DNA of 64,000 bases from Alistipes dispar (GCF_006542685.1 NZ_AP019736.1:1-64000), one strand, 5' to 3'; counted from the first letter of the stretch, positions 8,714 to 17,042 are shown. Notes: generated by a model not told the origin, from the sequence alone. Made by a program: numbers and translations.

Positions 8714-9133
8714 CCGTCCGGACAACCCCGACAAGGGCCAGAGGAAACGCTCAGACAGCTCGGTATCCGAGCCCGACGGATCCGAACCGGGCATGGAAAT
8801 ATGCGAACGTTCCGGATAAAACAGGTACAGGTAAAGGATAGACAGGACGAAGATGGACTGTCAGCCCCGGACGACACCCGAAGGAGCCGCGAATCGCCGC
8901 CTACGATCTCCGGAGGATCAGACGAACGCTCGGAATCCAGCGCAAACCGGGGAACGGTGTTCATGCCCGCCGGGGAAACCTGCAATCCGGCGCATCGCCC
9001 CGGAAAGATCCCCCTGCGTTCAGTTCGCGGCACTCGCACCGAACGAAAGCGGCCTGTATCATCGGAGACGCATATCGACCGGAAAAAGCCGCGGAACGAA
9101 TCGCAACGACACAACCTTATAAAATCAAAAGAG
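8714..9133. other. 420-bp gap without a convincing gene
   Basis: Frames are open here, and one runs in frame into the HIT gene, but the translations are Arg/Ser/Pro-rich with no conserved motif. The DNA is GC-rich and dense in CCGGAA, TCCGG and related words. No TAnnTTTG promoter or good hairpin was found. Confidence 0.5.
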
Positions 9134-9520
9134 ATGGCATCCATTTTTTCACGCATCATCGCAGGGGAAATTCCTTCCTACAAAGTCGCAGAGGATGAAA
9201 ACTACTATGCATTCCTCGACATCAATCCGCTTACGAAAGGACACACGCTCGTGGTTCCGAAACAGGAAGTGGACTATATTTTCGACCTCGACGACCGGAC
9301 GCTGGCCGGCATGATGGTATTCGCCAAGCAGGTGGCGGCCCGAATCAAGCGCGAAATAGCGTGCGCAAGGGTAGCCGTAGTCGTATTGGGCATGGAAGTA
9401 CCTCATGCGCACATCCATCTGATCCCGATTCAGAGCGAAAACGACGTGGATTTTCACCGGGAAAAGCTCCGGCTGACACCGGAAGAATTCCGGGAAATCG
9501 CCGAAAAGCTGGCCCGGTAA
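9134..9520 (+). CDS. HIT-family nucleotide hydrolase
   Basis: 128 residues, the normal length of the family. It carries FSRIIAGEIPSYKVAEDE at the N-terminus and the histidine triad HAHIHLIP near residue 97, where the middle His is the nucleophile. HIT proteins of the Hint/HinT group hydrolyse AMP-lysine or other adenosine phosphoramidates. The ATG at 9134 is chosen because the family always begins with this MASIFSRII-type sequence. A frame open 333 nt upstream has no family resemblance. The gene is closed by a strong terminator. Confidence 0.93.
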   Translation: MASIFSRIIAGEIPSYKVAEDENYYAFLDINPLTKGHTLVVPKQEVDYIFDLDDRTLAGMMVFAKQVAARIKREIACARVAVVVLGMEVPHAHIHLIPIQSENDVDFHREKLRLTPEEFREIAEKLAR

Positions 9521-9554
9521 ACCGGAATTTACAAAAATACAATTCATTTTTTAT

Positions 9555-9600
9555 CAGGCATATAGTGGGTTATCAACACTATATGCCTGCTTTTTTATTT
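9555..9600 (+). terminator. Strong intrinsic terminator after the HIT gene
   Basis: A 13-bp perfect stem (CAGGCATATAGTG / CACTATATGCCTG) with a 9-nt loop is followed by CTTTTTTATTT, 34 nt after the stop codon. Confidence 0.95.
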
Positions 9601-10133
9601 AACATAATATAAGCTACGGAAAATAGATCCGAAAAAAGAAGCCAATCGTAATTCGAAATACCGGAAAATTATCGGAAAATCGACCGGATAGGGTAGATTA
9701 TTTCCATTTGTAAACACCGGCAAAGTGTATCCACTCTGCATTATGTTACAAATGTAAATACAATTCGATTGTCTATGCCTGTTAATATATAAATATGGAA
9801 AATACACATCACTTGCCGATAAATAGCTTTTTACCGCCACACAAGCAGAAGTCAAAATAATTAACAAATAATATTAACTACTTAAATACCAATAGTTATA
9901 CAAATCATATAAAGTAATACAACAGCAATAGGCAATAAAATCAACCGAATAACGGCAGGGGATTCTTCGAGCAGGATAAATAACACGCAAACACTAAATA
10001 TACCAGACATTTAAATTTATTTATATCTATCTATACTTTATATAAGTGACTCCGGCGACTTTTAACCATATCCGAATGATTACACTTGTAAACTTTTTCA
10101 ACACTTATTAACATTTTACAAATAGAAAAATTC
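9601..10133. other. AT-rich intergenic region with repeated TTTGTAAA-like motifs
   Basis: About 530 bp of strongly AT-rich DNA with no gene. TTTGTAAA or its complement recurs at 9707-9714 and 10114-10122, and as the 12-bp palindromes TTACA-AA-TGTAA (9746-9757) and TTACA-CT-TGTAA (10080-10091). Two more copies frame the promoter of the next gene. They look like binding sites for one DNA-binding protein. Confidence 0.55.
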
Positions 10134-10134
10134 C

Positions 10135-10165
10135 TTGTTTTACAAAAGAAAAATATTTATTTTTG
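10135..10165 (+). promoter_or_regulatory. Promoter of the XRE regulator
   Basis: TTG (10135-10137), 20 nt, then TATTTTTG (10158-10165), 15 nt before the ATG at 10181. This is a near-ideal Bacteroidetes promoter. It lies within an inverted repeat (TTTTACAAAA at 10138-10147, TTTTGTAAAA at 10161-10170). Confidence 0.8.
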
Positions 10166-10180
10166 TAAAAAATTAGGCCG

Positions 10181-10648
10181 ATGAGGGAAAAATTGCTCGA
10201 TTTGATGAAAAACGAAGGGCTGAAACCGAGCCAGCTCGCGGAGACACTCGGAATCAACCCAGCCGGAATTTCGCATATCCTCGCCGGACGGAACAAGCCG
10301 GGGTTCGACCTGTTGCAAAAAATTCTCCGCCGGTTTCCCCGGATCAACCCCGACTGGCTGCTGCTCGACGCTCCGCAGATGTACCGGGAACAAATCCCGG
10401 GAAACCCGACGCAGTCCCAATCGGCTGTTCCGGAAAACGAACCGACGGGCGGATTGTTCGGACAACCGGCGACGGAACCGGGCCGGCCGGGAATCTCCCC
10501 GACATCGGTTACGGAACGTCCGGAAAGTCCGCGAACGCTCACGGAGCTGCTAGTCGGAAAAAAAGCGGGCGTCTCGGTGACGCGAATCGTCCTGTTTTAC
10601 GACGACCAAACCTTCGAAAGTTATACGCCCGAGAAGACGATGAAATAA
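10181..10648 (+). CDS. XRE-family helix-turn-helix regulator
   Basis: 155 residues. The N-terminal 65 form a Cro/C1-type HTH (GLKPSQLAETLGINPAGISHILAGRNKPG) followed by the INPDWLLLD motif common in Bacteroidales XRE proteins. A Pro/Gly-rich linker (about 70-115) leads to a C-terminal segment (VTRIVLFYDDQTFESYTPE) seen in many of these proteins. It stands alone behind the AT-rich region. TTTGTAAA-type inverted repeats overlap its own promoter, so autoregulation is likely but inferred. Confidence 0.85.
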   Translation: MREKLLDLMKNEGLKPSQLAETLGINPAGISHILAGRNKPGFDLLQKILRRFPRINPDWLLLDAPQMYREQIPGNPTQSQSAVPENEPTGGLFGQPATEPGRPGISPTSVTERPESPRTLTELLVGKKAGVSVTRIVLFYDDQTFESYTPEKTMK

Positions 10649-11442
10649 TTTTTCCGGGACAGTCTCCGGAATATCGCAGGCACGAGGCGATAAAATACGA
10701 TAAGGAAGCTCGCAGCCGACGAATTCGCAGCACGGTCATAACCCGGCCGGATACCCGGAAAATCGCATATAGCGGATTCGTATCTCCGAAAATTACGGTC
10801 GCCGCATGGATTCGCTCCGGGGATATCATCCGGAATCGCCGCAGTTAGGAAGCAATCCAACAAAATCCGAAAACCATACGACCGACAGATGCCGACGGAA
10901 AATCCCGGAAAACATTCCGCCGCGGCAGTCCGGCCCGCATCGGTTTATTAGGCTTAAAGACGTCAAAGGGCAGATATCAATACAAAGATAAAGATATAAA
11001 TGAATTAATATTTATATTATGTTAAATAATAGGTCGTATCATCCGAATCTTCCAAATATCTATGCAAATTATTACTTTTGTACATTTATATGAGCGTTCG
11101 ACCGACATCTCGACAGTATTTGCGTTGCATTCCGCCGCATGGCATTTCGCCTCACGGCCGTTTGAATGCCGACCGGAAATCCGCAAACCGCACGCGGTGC
11201 GTACGACGACATCCGAAGACTCCGGCCAATCCGCAGCAAGTCGCATTCCGGCGCTTGTGCTGCCGTTCATTCGCGGCCGGTATCGGAAGAAGCGTACGGA
11301 CGAAGGCCGTTCGGAATCGGGACGATGGCAACCGCCGATCGGAAAATCCAAACCGGGCTTCGGGATAACCGCCCTTCGGTCCGCAAGCGGAAAGACAGGG
11401 AGCACCACCCTGCCGCATAAATTAATAAACTATTGGTTAACA
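10649..11442. other. 794-bp gap between the XRE gene and the metal ABC genes
   Basis: No convincing gene in any frame. Isolated TAnnTTTG matches occur on the minus strand (CAAAGATA, 10983-10990) and the plus strand (TACTTTTG, 11073-11080). The latter could drive the downstream znuA-like gene with a leader of about 350 nt. 10990-11090 is AT-rich; the flanks are GC-rich and dense in CCGG words. Confidence 0.45.
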
Positions 11443-12300
11443 ATGAATAAGGCTATTTTCAGCTTACTTATCGCAGGATTCCTGAGCGCCTGTTCGCCGC
11501 AACCGGCATCGCAGGAAAAGACGCTGTACGTGTCGATTCTGCCGATACGCAGTCTCGTCAAGGAGATCGTGGGCGAAGATTTCCGGATCGAAGTGCTCGT
11601 CCCGCCCGGAGCGAGCCCCGAAACGTTCGAACCGACACCCAGACAATTCATCGGACTGAACGAGGCCCAGCTCGTTTTCAACGTGGGTCTTCTCGAGTTC
11701 GAGACGGCTCTGCTGGACAAAATCGAAGACCGCACGAAGATCGTGGACCTGAGCCGCGGCATCGTACGGATCGAGGGCTCGTGTGCGCATGCCGGCAGGA
11801 ACGGCAGCGACCATGCCCACGGGGTCGATCCGCACGTGTGGACTTCGCCGCGGGCCCTGCAACGGATGGCGGAGAATGCCTACGAGGCTATTCACGCCCG
11901 CTGGCCCGACTCGGCGAAGTACACGGCCAACCATGCACGGCTGCAGGAGGAGTTGCGGCAGCTCGACCTCCGCACGGCGGAAAAGATAGCCCGCAGCGGC
12001 ATTCGCTATTTCATCATCTACCACCCCGCCCTGACCTACTACGCCCGCGACTACGGGCTGCGGCAGGAGGCCGTCGAGGCCGACGGCAAGGAGCCATCGG
12101 CCAAACGGCTGACGGCGCTCATCCGGCAGGCCCGGAAGGACGGCATCGGCCGGATCCTCTACCAGAACCAGTTCCCCGTGTCGGTCGTGGAGACCATCGC
12201 CCGCGACATCGGCGCCGAGTGCACGGAGATCGACCCGCTGCGCGAGGATGCGATCGCCAACATAGATTCGATCACCGATTTAATAGTCCGGCCGCAATGA
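11443..12300 (+). CDS. Metal (zinc/manganese) ABC transporter substrate-binding lipoprotein
   Basis: 285 residues of the cluster A-I (ZnuA/TroA) family. A lipoprotein signal peptide ends in FLSAC (Cys17). The chain carries the expected metal ligands and context: PGASPETFEPTPRQ early, a His-rich loop (CAHAGRNGSDHAHGVDPHVW), IYHPALTYYARDYGL and a late acidic ligand in TEIDPL. The His-rich loop favours zinc over manganese. The ATG at 11443 is chosen because it starts the signal peptide. The gene overlaps the ATPase by 4 nt (ATGA). Confidence 0.9.
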   Translation: MNKAIFSLLIAGFLSACSPQPASQEKTLYVSILPIRSLVKEIVGEDFRIEVLVPPGASPETFEPTPRQFIGLNEAQLVFNVGLLEFETALLDKIEDRTKIVDLSRGIVRIEGSCAHAGRNGSDHAHGVDPHVWTSPRALQRMAENAYEAIHARWPDSAKYTANHARLQEELRQLDLRTAEKIARSGIRYFIIYHPALTYYARDYGLRQEAVEADGKEPSAKRLTALIRQARKDGIGRILYQNQFPVSVVETIARDIGAECTEIDPLREDAIANIDSITDLIVRPQ

Positions 12301-13067
12301 CACTGATAACACTGCGCGACGTAGGCGTCGCATACGACGGGTACGAAGCCCTCGAGCACGTCGATCTGGAGATCGGGGAGCACGACTTCCTGGGCGTCAT
12401 CGGTCCGAACGGAGGCGGCAAAACGACGCTCGTGAAGGCCATTCTGGGAACGATACCCCACTCGGGAACGATCCGCTACGCTCCCGAGCTGTTCCGCGGC
12501 GGAGAGCGGCTGATCGGATACATGCCCCAGATTTCGGATTTCGACCGCGCCTTCCCGATCTCGATGCAGGAAGTCGTGCTCTCCGGGCTGCAGGGACGCC
12601 GCGGATTCCGCTCGCGCTACACGAAGGAGGACCGGGCGAAGGCAACGGCCCTGCTCGAAGAGGCCGGGATCGCCGACACGGCCCGCAAACCGATAGGCGA
12701 AGTGTCGGGAGGGCAGATGCAGCGGGCGCTGTTGTGCCGGGCCGTAATCGCCGACCCGAAACTGCTGATTCTGGACGAACCGGCGAACTTCGTGGACAAC
12801 CGTTTCGAAAAGGAACTGTACCGCACGCTGCAGGAACTCAATCGGCGCATGGCCGTCGTCATCGTCTCGCACGACATCGGAACGATCACCAGCGTCGTGA
12901 AGGAGATCGTCTGCGTCAATCGCCGCGCACACCGTCACCGCTCGAATATACTGACCGAGGAGCAGTTACGCAACTACGACTGCCCGATCCAGCTCGTATC
13001 GCACGGCCATATCCCCCATACCGTGCTGGAGCACCACCCGGGCGACGGGTGCTGCGACGGCGAATGA
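12297..13067 (+). CDS. Metal ABC transporter ATP-binding protein
   Basis: 256 residues. It has Walker A (GPNGGGKTT), a Q-loop (MPQIS), the signature VSGGQMQRALL, Walker B (LLILDEP) and an H-loop (VSHD). The DEPANFVDNRFEKELY segment and the C-terminal His/Cys-rich tail (HGHIPHTVLEHHPGDGCC) are typical of ZnuC/MntB-type ATPases. It energises uptake of the metal captured by the upstream lipoprotein. No permease gene follows within 1 kb, so the channel subunit must be encoded elsewhere or is missing. Confidence 0.92.
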   Translation: MTLITLRDVGVAYDGYEALEHVDLEIGEHDFLGVIGPNGGGKTTLVKAILGTIPHSGTIRYAPELFRGGERLIGYMPQISDFDRAFPISMQEVVLSGLQGRRGFRSRYTKEDRAKATALLEEAGIADTARKPIGEVSGGQMQRALLCRAVIADPKLLILDEPANFVDNRFEKELYRTLQELNRRMAVVIVSHDIGTITSVVKEIVCVNRRAHRHRSNILTEEQLRNYDCPIQLVSHGHIPHTVLEHHPGDGCCDGE

Positions 13068-13309
13068 TCCGCGACGACGACGCCCGCCCCGCACGGGACA
13101 GCCGGCGCGGAAATGTCCCGGACGAGTGCCTACGGACTCCCGTATGGCACGGCCGGCGCGTTCCGGAACGGTTATTTTTCCGAACGGCACAATAACGATA
13201 GGGCCGAAAACGTTTCAATATAAACGCAATCAGCCCGATATGCATCGAAACGCCCCCGTTGGACGGATTCTTGCAGGAGTTGAAGCGACAAACGAAAAAA
13301 TAAAAAACC

Positions 13310-13924
13310 ATGATCCGATTCCTATTAACGATAGTCGTGCTGTTCGCGGGCATGACGGCCGAGGCGCAGCAGTCCACGGTCAAACGCATCTATCCCAAAC
13401 AGGAGCAGAAAAGCGAAAACAGAAGCGAACGCAGAAAGGCAGAGCGTAAACAGCGCCAGTCCGAAAAATTCATCCAGGCGGAGATCGACTCGATCAACTA
13501 CGCGAACGCCCTTCAGGCGCTCGAAAACCTCGATTTCGTGCTGGAGGCCGACCAACTGGTGTTCAAACGCGGAATGAGCGTGTTCGTCTCCACCACGACC
13601 AATTTCATCTCGGTGCAGAACGACAAGGCCGTCGTGCAGATCGCGCCGTTCAACGCCGGCGGAGGCCCGAACGGCGTGGGCGGCATCACGGTGGAGGGAC
13701 TGGCGTCGAATATCCAGATCAAGACCGACAAACGGGGAACCTCCTACTTCTCGATGAGCGTCATGGGCAAGGGCATTTCAGCCACGGTGTCCATCACGCT
13801 GCCGAAGGGGACGGACCAGGCCTCGGTGACGGTCAATCCCAACTTCCACTCCAACCGGATCACGCTCAACGGAACGCTGATGCCGGCTGAAAAATCCCGT
13901 GTATTCCAGGGAATCACCTTCTGA
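13310..13924 (+). CDS. DUF4251 secreted protein (copy 1)
   Basis: 204 residues. A signal peptide (FLLTIVVLFAGMTAEA) is followed by a charged helix (RSERRKAERKQRQSEKFIQAEIDS) and a beta-rich DUF4251 domain. In this family the Lys/Arg-rich segment precedes ALQALENLDFVLEADQLVF-type sequence. The family is restricted to Bacteroidetes and of unknown function, probably periplasmic or outer-membrane associated. A second copy is at 40313-40855. A strong hairpin follows. Confidence 0.85.
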   Translation: MIRFLLTIVVLFAGMTAEAQQSTVKRIYPKQEQKSENRSERRKAERKQRQSEKFIQAEIDSINYANALQALENLDFVLEADQLVFKRGMSVFVSTTTNFISVQNDKAVVQIAPFNAGGGPNGVGGITVEGLASNIQIKTDKRGTSYFSMSVMGKGISATVSITLPKGTDQASVTVNPNFHSNRITLNGTLMPAEKSRVFQGITF

Positions 13925-13975
13925 TCCCGCCCTGGCCGAAGCGGACGGAAGGGGCCTCTTCCGCGCACGAAACGA

Positions 13976-14008
13976 AAACCGCTGCGATCGTTCGGATCGC
14001 AGCGGTTT
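13976..14008. terminator. Bidirectional terminator between convergent genes
   Basis: A 14-bp perfect stem (AAACCGCTGCGATC / GATCGCAGCGGTTT) with a 5-nt loop sits between the convergent genes ending at 13924 and 14094. T-runs are short on both sides (TTTGTC on plus, TTTTCG on minus). Confidence 0.8.
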
Positions 14009-14093
14009 GTCATTGCGGATACGAGACCGCCTTTCCACGACAGTCTCCCCCGCCCCGCGGGAGGAATCCGCACGACGGCAGGGCGCGCCTACC

Positions 14094-14384
14094 CTACTTC
14101 TTCTGCTCGTTGATGGCGCTCAGCTTCTCGAAGAGCTTCCCGAAGGCATCGGCCATTTCGGCGCGCAGTGCGGCGTAATGCTTGCGCACGAGCGAACGGT
14201 TATGCGGTTCGGCGGGATTCATCGCTTTGGAGAACAGATCGTTGCGCAGAGCCACGGCCTCCTGCATCACTTCGAAGATCTCCTTCTCTTTCGAAGGCTG
14301 GAAGCAGATAGCCATATCGCAATCGAAAACGACCTCCTCGAGGCGGTAGTCGATCTCTTTTTTCAGGTAACGTAAATTTGCCAT
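14094..14384 (-). CDS. Small conserved hypothetical protein
   Basis: 96 residues, mainly helical and charged, without signal peptide or membrane segment (MANLRYLKKEIDYRLEEVVFDCD...). Proteins of this length and start are widespread in Bacteroidales and have no known function. The start is the ATG directly preceded by AT-rich leader DNA. A perfect Bacteroidetes promoter lies 32-63 nt upstream, which supports independent expression. Confidence 0.8.
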   Translation of the reverse strand: MANLRYLKKEIDYRLEEVVFDCDMAICFQPSKEKEIFEVMQEAVALRNDLFSKAMNPAEPHNRSLVRKHYAALRAEMADAFGKLFEKLSAINEQKK

Positions 14385-14415
14385 ATTAAAAATAGGTATT
14401 GGAATTTTCTGCAGA

Positions 14416-14447
14416 CAAAGATAGGAAAACGTTTCCTTATTACCAAA
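14416..14447 (-). promoter_or_regulatory. Promoter of the 96-residue protein gene
   Basis: Read on the minus strand: TTTG (14444-14447), 20 nt, TATCTTTG (14416-14423). The spacer contains a near-perfect palindrome, AGGAAA-ACG-TTTCCT (14423-14437), which could be an operator. Confidence 0.85.
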
Positions 14448-14650
14448 CGCCCGGCACGGGAAATCGCCCGAAGCGTCCCGATCGGAACGGCGTAGGAAAC
14501 TGAACGGCGGCCGGAGCGGACGGAACAGACCGCAGGCGGCGGCCGGACCCGGGAAAGGCCTCGCGGCCGCGACAGCCGCACCGATCCCCTCCGGAATCCG
14601 GGCCGGGAAACCGGGAAAAAGACATCCGGATACGATTTTCCGGCCCGGAA

Positions 14651-14682
14651 TTTTGCATTTTCCGGAAAAATCCCTACATTTG
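14651..14682 (+). promoter_or_regulatory. Promoter of the his operon
   Basis: TTTTG (14651-14655), 19 nt, TACATTTG (14675-14682): an exact Bacteroidetes promoter. The expected start of transcription falls at about 14687-14689, on or next to the ATG of the leader peptide, so that peptide may be translated from a leaderless mRNA. Confidence 0.88.
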
Positions 14683-14687
14683 TATAA

Positions 14688-14777
14688 ATGATTAACCGCA
14701 ACCATATCCATCGTCATCACCACCATTTCCGCAATCCGGCAAAGGGGCAGACGACTATGTATATGTATCGCAGATAG
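14688..14777 (+). CDS. hisL: his operon leader peptide
   Basis: A 29-codon reading frame with six His codons among eight (HIHRHHHH at residues 6-13, four of them consecutive). It sits between the operon promoter and an intrinsic terminator. This is the signature of a translation-coupled his attenuator: when charged tRNA-His is scarce, the ribosome stalls on the His codons and the terminator is not formed. Six bases near the end of the frame (CGCAGA, 14769-14774) can pair with TCTGCG (14816-14821) inside the terminator and could form the antiterminator; this pairing is inference. The peptide itself is not expected to have a function. Confidence 0.9.
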   Translation: MINRNHIHRHHHHFRNPAKGQTTMYMYRR

Positions 14778-14805
14778 ACCGAATCAATCCGTACACAATA
14801 CACAC

Positions 14806-14839
14806 GAGCTCACCCTCTGCGGGATGAGCTCTTTTTTTG
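14806..14839 (+). terminator. his attenuator terminator
   Basis: Stem GAGCTCA-CCC / GGGA-TGAGCTC (one bulged A, loop TCTGC) followed by seven Ts. It lies between the leader peptide and hisG, 41 nt before the hisG ATG, so it must be read through for the operon to be expressed. Confidence 0.93.
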
Positions 14840-14880
14840 TTCATCGCCGCCGGAGAGTGTCCTAAAAACACCGAAAGAAC

Positions 14881-15732
14881 ATGCTGAAAATCGCCATCCA
14901 GGCCAAAGGCCGGCTCAATGAACAGAGCCTCGAACTGCTCTCCGAAGCGGGTATCCGGGTCGCCGAGAGCAAACGCAAACTGATTTCCCGTGCGGAAGGG
15001 TTTCCGCTCGAAGTCCTCTACCTGCGCGACGACGACATCCCGCAGGCCGTCTCGATGGGGGTCGCCGATCTGGGCATCGTGGGGCTGAACGAGGTGGCCG
15101 AAAAGGGCTTCGCGGTCGAACAGCTCATGGACCTCGGCTTCGGAGGCTGCCGCCTCTCGCTGGCCGTCCCTCGGACGGCGGACTACGAAGGGCCCGACTT
15201 CTTCCGCGGCAAGCGCGTGGCGACCTCCTACCCCAACATCCTCGCCCGCTATTTCGCGGAAAAGGGAATCGAGGCCGACATCCACACCATCGAAGGCTCG
15301 GTAGAAATCGCCCCGGCCGTGGGCATGTCCGACGCCATCTTCGACATCGTATCGTCGGGCGGCACGCTCATCTCGAACGGTCTTACGGAGGTCGAGAAGG
15401 TCTTCTTCTCGGAGGCGGTGCTCATCGCCGCACCCGACCTCGACCGGGCGAAACGCACGGAGGTCGGGCAGCTCACCTTCCGCTTCAATTCGATCCTCGA
15501 CAGCCGCGACATGAAATACGTGCTGATGAACCTGCCCCAGGAGCGGCTCGACGAGGCCATCCGGATACTGCCCGGCATGCGCAGTCCGACGGTGCTGCCG
15601 CTGGCCCAGGAGGGCTGGTGCTCGATCCACGCCGTGATCGACAAGGCGCAGCTATGGGAACGCATCGAGCGGCTCAAGGCCATCGGTGCCGAAGGCATCC
15701 TGATCCTCTCTCTCGAAAACATGATCCGCTGA
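14881..15732 (+). CDS. hisG: ATP phosphoribosyltransferase
   Basis: 283 residues, the long form that includes the C-terminal regulatory domain for histidine feedback. It catalyses the first step, joining ATP and PRPP. Seen are LKIAIQAKGRLNEQSLELL, VADLGIVGLNEV, the PRPP loop region SDAIFDIVSSGGTL and a C-terminal ACT-like domain (GMRSPTVLPL ... CSIHAVID). First structural gene after the attenuator. Confidence 0.98.
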   Translation: MLKIAIQAKGRLNEQSLELLSEAGIRVAESKRKLISRAEGFPLEVLYLRDDDIPQAVSMGVADLGIVGLNEVAEKGFAVEQLMDLGFGGCRLSLAVPRTADYEGPDFFRGKRVATSYPNILARYFAEKGIEADIHTIEGSVEIAPAVGMSDAIFDIVSSGGTLISNGLTEVEKVFFSEAVLIAAPDLDRAKRTEVGQLTFRFNSILDSRDMKYVLMNLPQERLDEAIRILPGMRSPTVLPLAQEGWCSIHAVIDKAQLWERIERLKAIGAEGILILSLENMIR

Positions 15733-15749
15733 AACAAACCGCAGAAACG

Positions 15750-17042
15750 ATGGAAATACTGAAGATTTACGACAATCCCGCCCGGCCGCAATGGGCGGAC
15801 CTCACCCGACGCTGTACCCGGCAGGAGGACGAAATCGCCGAACAGGTCGCCGGCATCCTCGCCCAGGTGCGCGAAGGAGGCGACGAGGCGCTCCGCCGCA
15901 TCGTCCGCCGCATCGAGGGCCGCACGCCCGAGGCATTCGAAATTCCGGCCGACATCCGCCGCAAGGCTGCGGAGGCGGTCTCCGACGACCTGAAAAAGGC
16001 GCTCGCCGCGGCCAAAGCCAACATCGAGGCCTTCCACCGCGCCCAGTTGCCGCAGGAGGTGCGCATCGAGACGATGCCCGGTGTCCGCTGCATGCAGCGC
16101 GCCATGCCGATCCGCCGCGTGGGGCTGTACGTCCCGGGCGGCCAGGCGCCGCTCTTCTCCACGGTGCTGATGCTCGCCGTCCCGGCACGGGTCGCCGGAT
16201 GCGGAGAGGTGATCCTCTGCACGCCGGCCTCGCGCGAAGGGGCCGTCGCCCCGGAGATACTCTACGCCGCCGACCTCTGCGGCGTGGACCGCATATTCGC
16301 CGTGGGAGGCGCGCAGGCCGTGGCCGCCATGGCCTACGGCACGGAGAGCATTCCGCGGGTGGACAAGATCTTCGGTCCGGGCAACCGCTATGTCACCCGG
16401 GCCAAGCAACTGGTCGCAGGCGACACGGTGGCCGTGGACCTTCCGGCCGGCCCTTCGGAGGTGCTGGTGCTCCTCGACGACGACGCATCGCCCGCCTTCG
16501 CCGCCGCCGACCTCCTCTCGCAGGCCGAGCACGGGGGCGACAGTCAGGCCATGCTGGTCTGCGCCTCCGAAACCTTCGCGCGGCGCGTGCAACTCGCCGT
16601 CGAAGAGCAATTGCAGCGCCTCGGACGGGGAGCGGTCATCCGCGAGGCGCTCCGCACGAGCCGGATCGTGGTGCTCGGCGACCGGGAGGAGCGCATCGCC
16701 TTCGCCGACGCCTACGCCCCCGAGCACCTGATCGTGGCGATGCGCGACCCGTGGGAGGCCGCCGGGCGGATCGCCGCGGGCAGCGTGTTCGTAGGTCCCT
16801 GGTCGCCCGAAAGCGCCGGGGACTACGCCTCGGGAACGAACCACACGCTGCCCACGGGCGGCTGGGCGAGGGCCTGCAGCGGCGTGAACACCGACGCATT
16901 CCTGCGCAAGATCACCTATCAGGAGCTCACGCGCGAAGGGCTCGGGCGTCTCGCGCCGACGATCGTCGCCATGGCCGAAGCCGAAGGGCTCGGGGCACAC
17001 GCCGCAGCGGTGCGCATCCGGATGAAAGGAGGTGCGCTATGA
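15750..17042 (+). CDS. hisD: Histidinol dehydrogenase
   Basis: 430 residues, normal for the family. It oxidises L-histidinol to histidine in two NAD-dependent steps using zinc. The signature region AGDTVAVDLPAGPSEVLVL and the zinc and catalytic residues in SQAEHGGDSQAML and YAPEHL are present. The ATG at 15750 starts the conserved N-terminus (MEILKIYDNPARPQW), 17 nt after hisG. The last codon overlaps the hisC start (ATGA). Confidence 0.98.
   Translation: MEILKIYDNPARPQWADLTRRCTRQEDEIAEQVAGILAQVREGGDEALRRIVRRIEGRTPEAFEIPADIRRKAAEAVSDDLKKALAAAKANIEAFHRAQLPQEVRIETMPGVRCMQRAMPIRRVGLYVPGGQAPLFSTVLMLAVPARVAGCGEVILCTPASREGAVAPEILYAADLCGVDRIFAVGGAQAVAAMAYGTESIPRVDKIFGPGNRYVTRAKQLVAGDTVAVDLPAGPSEVLVLLDDDASPAFAAADLLSQAEHGGDSQAMLVCASETFARRVQLAVEEQLQRLGRGAVIREALRTSRIVVLGDREERIAFADAYAPEHLIVAMRDPWEAAGRIAAGSVFVGPWSPESAGDYASGTNHTLPTGGWARACSGVNTDAFLRKITYQELTREGLGRLAPTIVAMAEAEGLGAHAAAVRIRMKGGAL

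Noticed and set aside
8801..9133. N-terminal extension of the HIT protein by 111 codons
   Set aside because: No HIT-family protein has it; the extension is Arg/Ser-rich and lacks conservation signs, and MASIFSRII is a typical HIT start.
9521..10180. Chromosomal replication origin in the AT-rich region
   Set aside because: Only one DnaA-box-like site with one mismatch was found (TTATCAACA, 9570-9578), and it lies in a terminator loop. No box cluster supports an origin.
11062..11442. N-terminal extension of the metal-binding lipoprotein by 127 codons
   Set aside because: It would bury the lipoprotein signal peptide, which must be at the N-terminus.
15249..17000. A 583-codon frame opposite hisD
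   Set aside because: Antisense shadow of hisG/hisD in GC-rich DNA.
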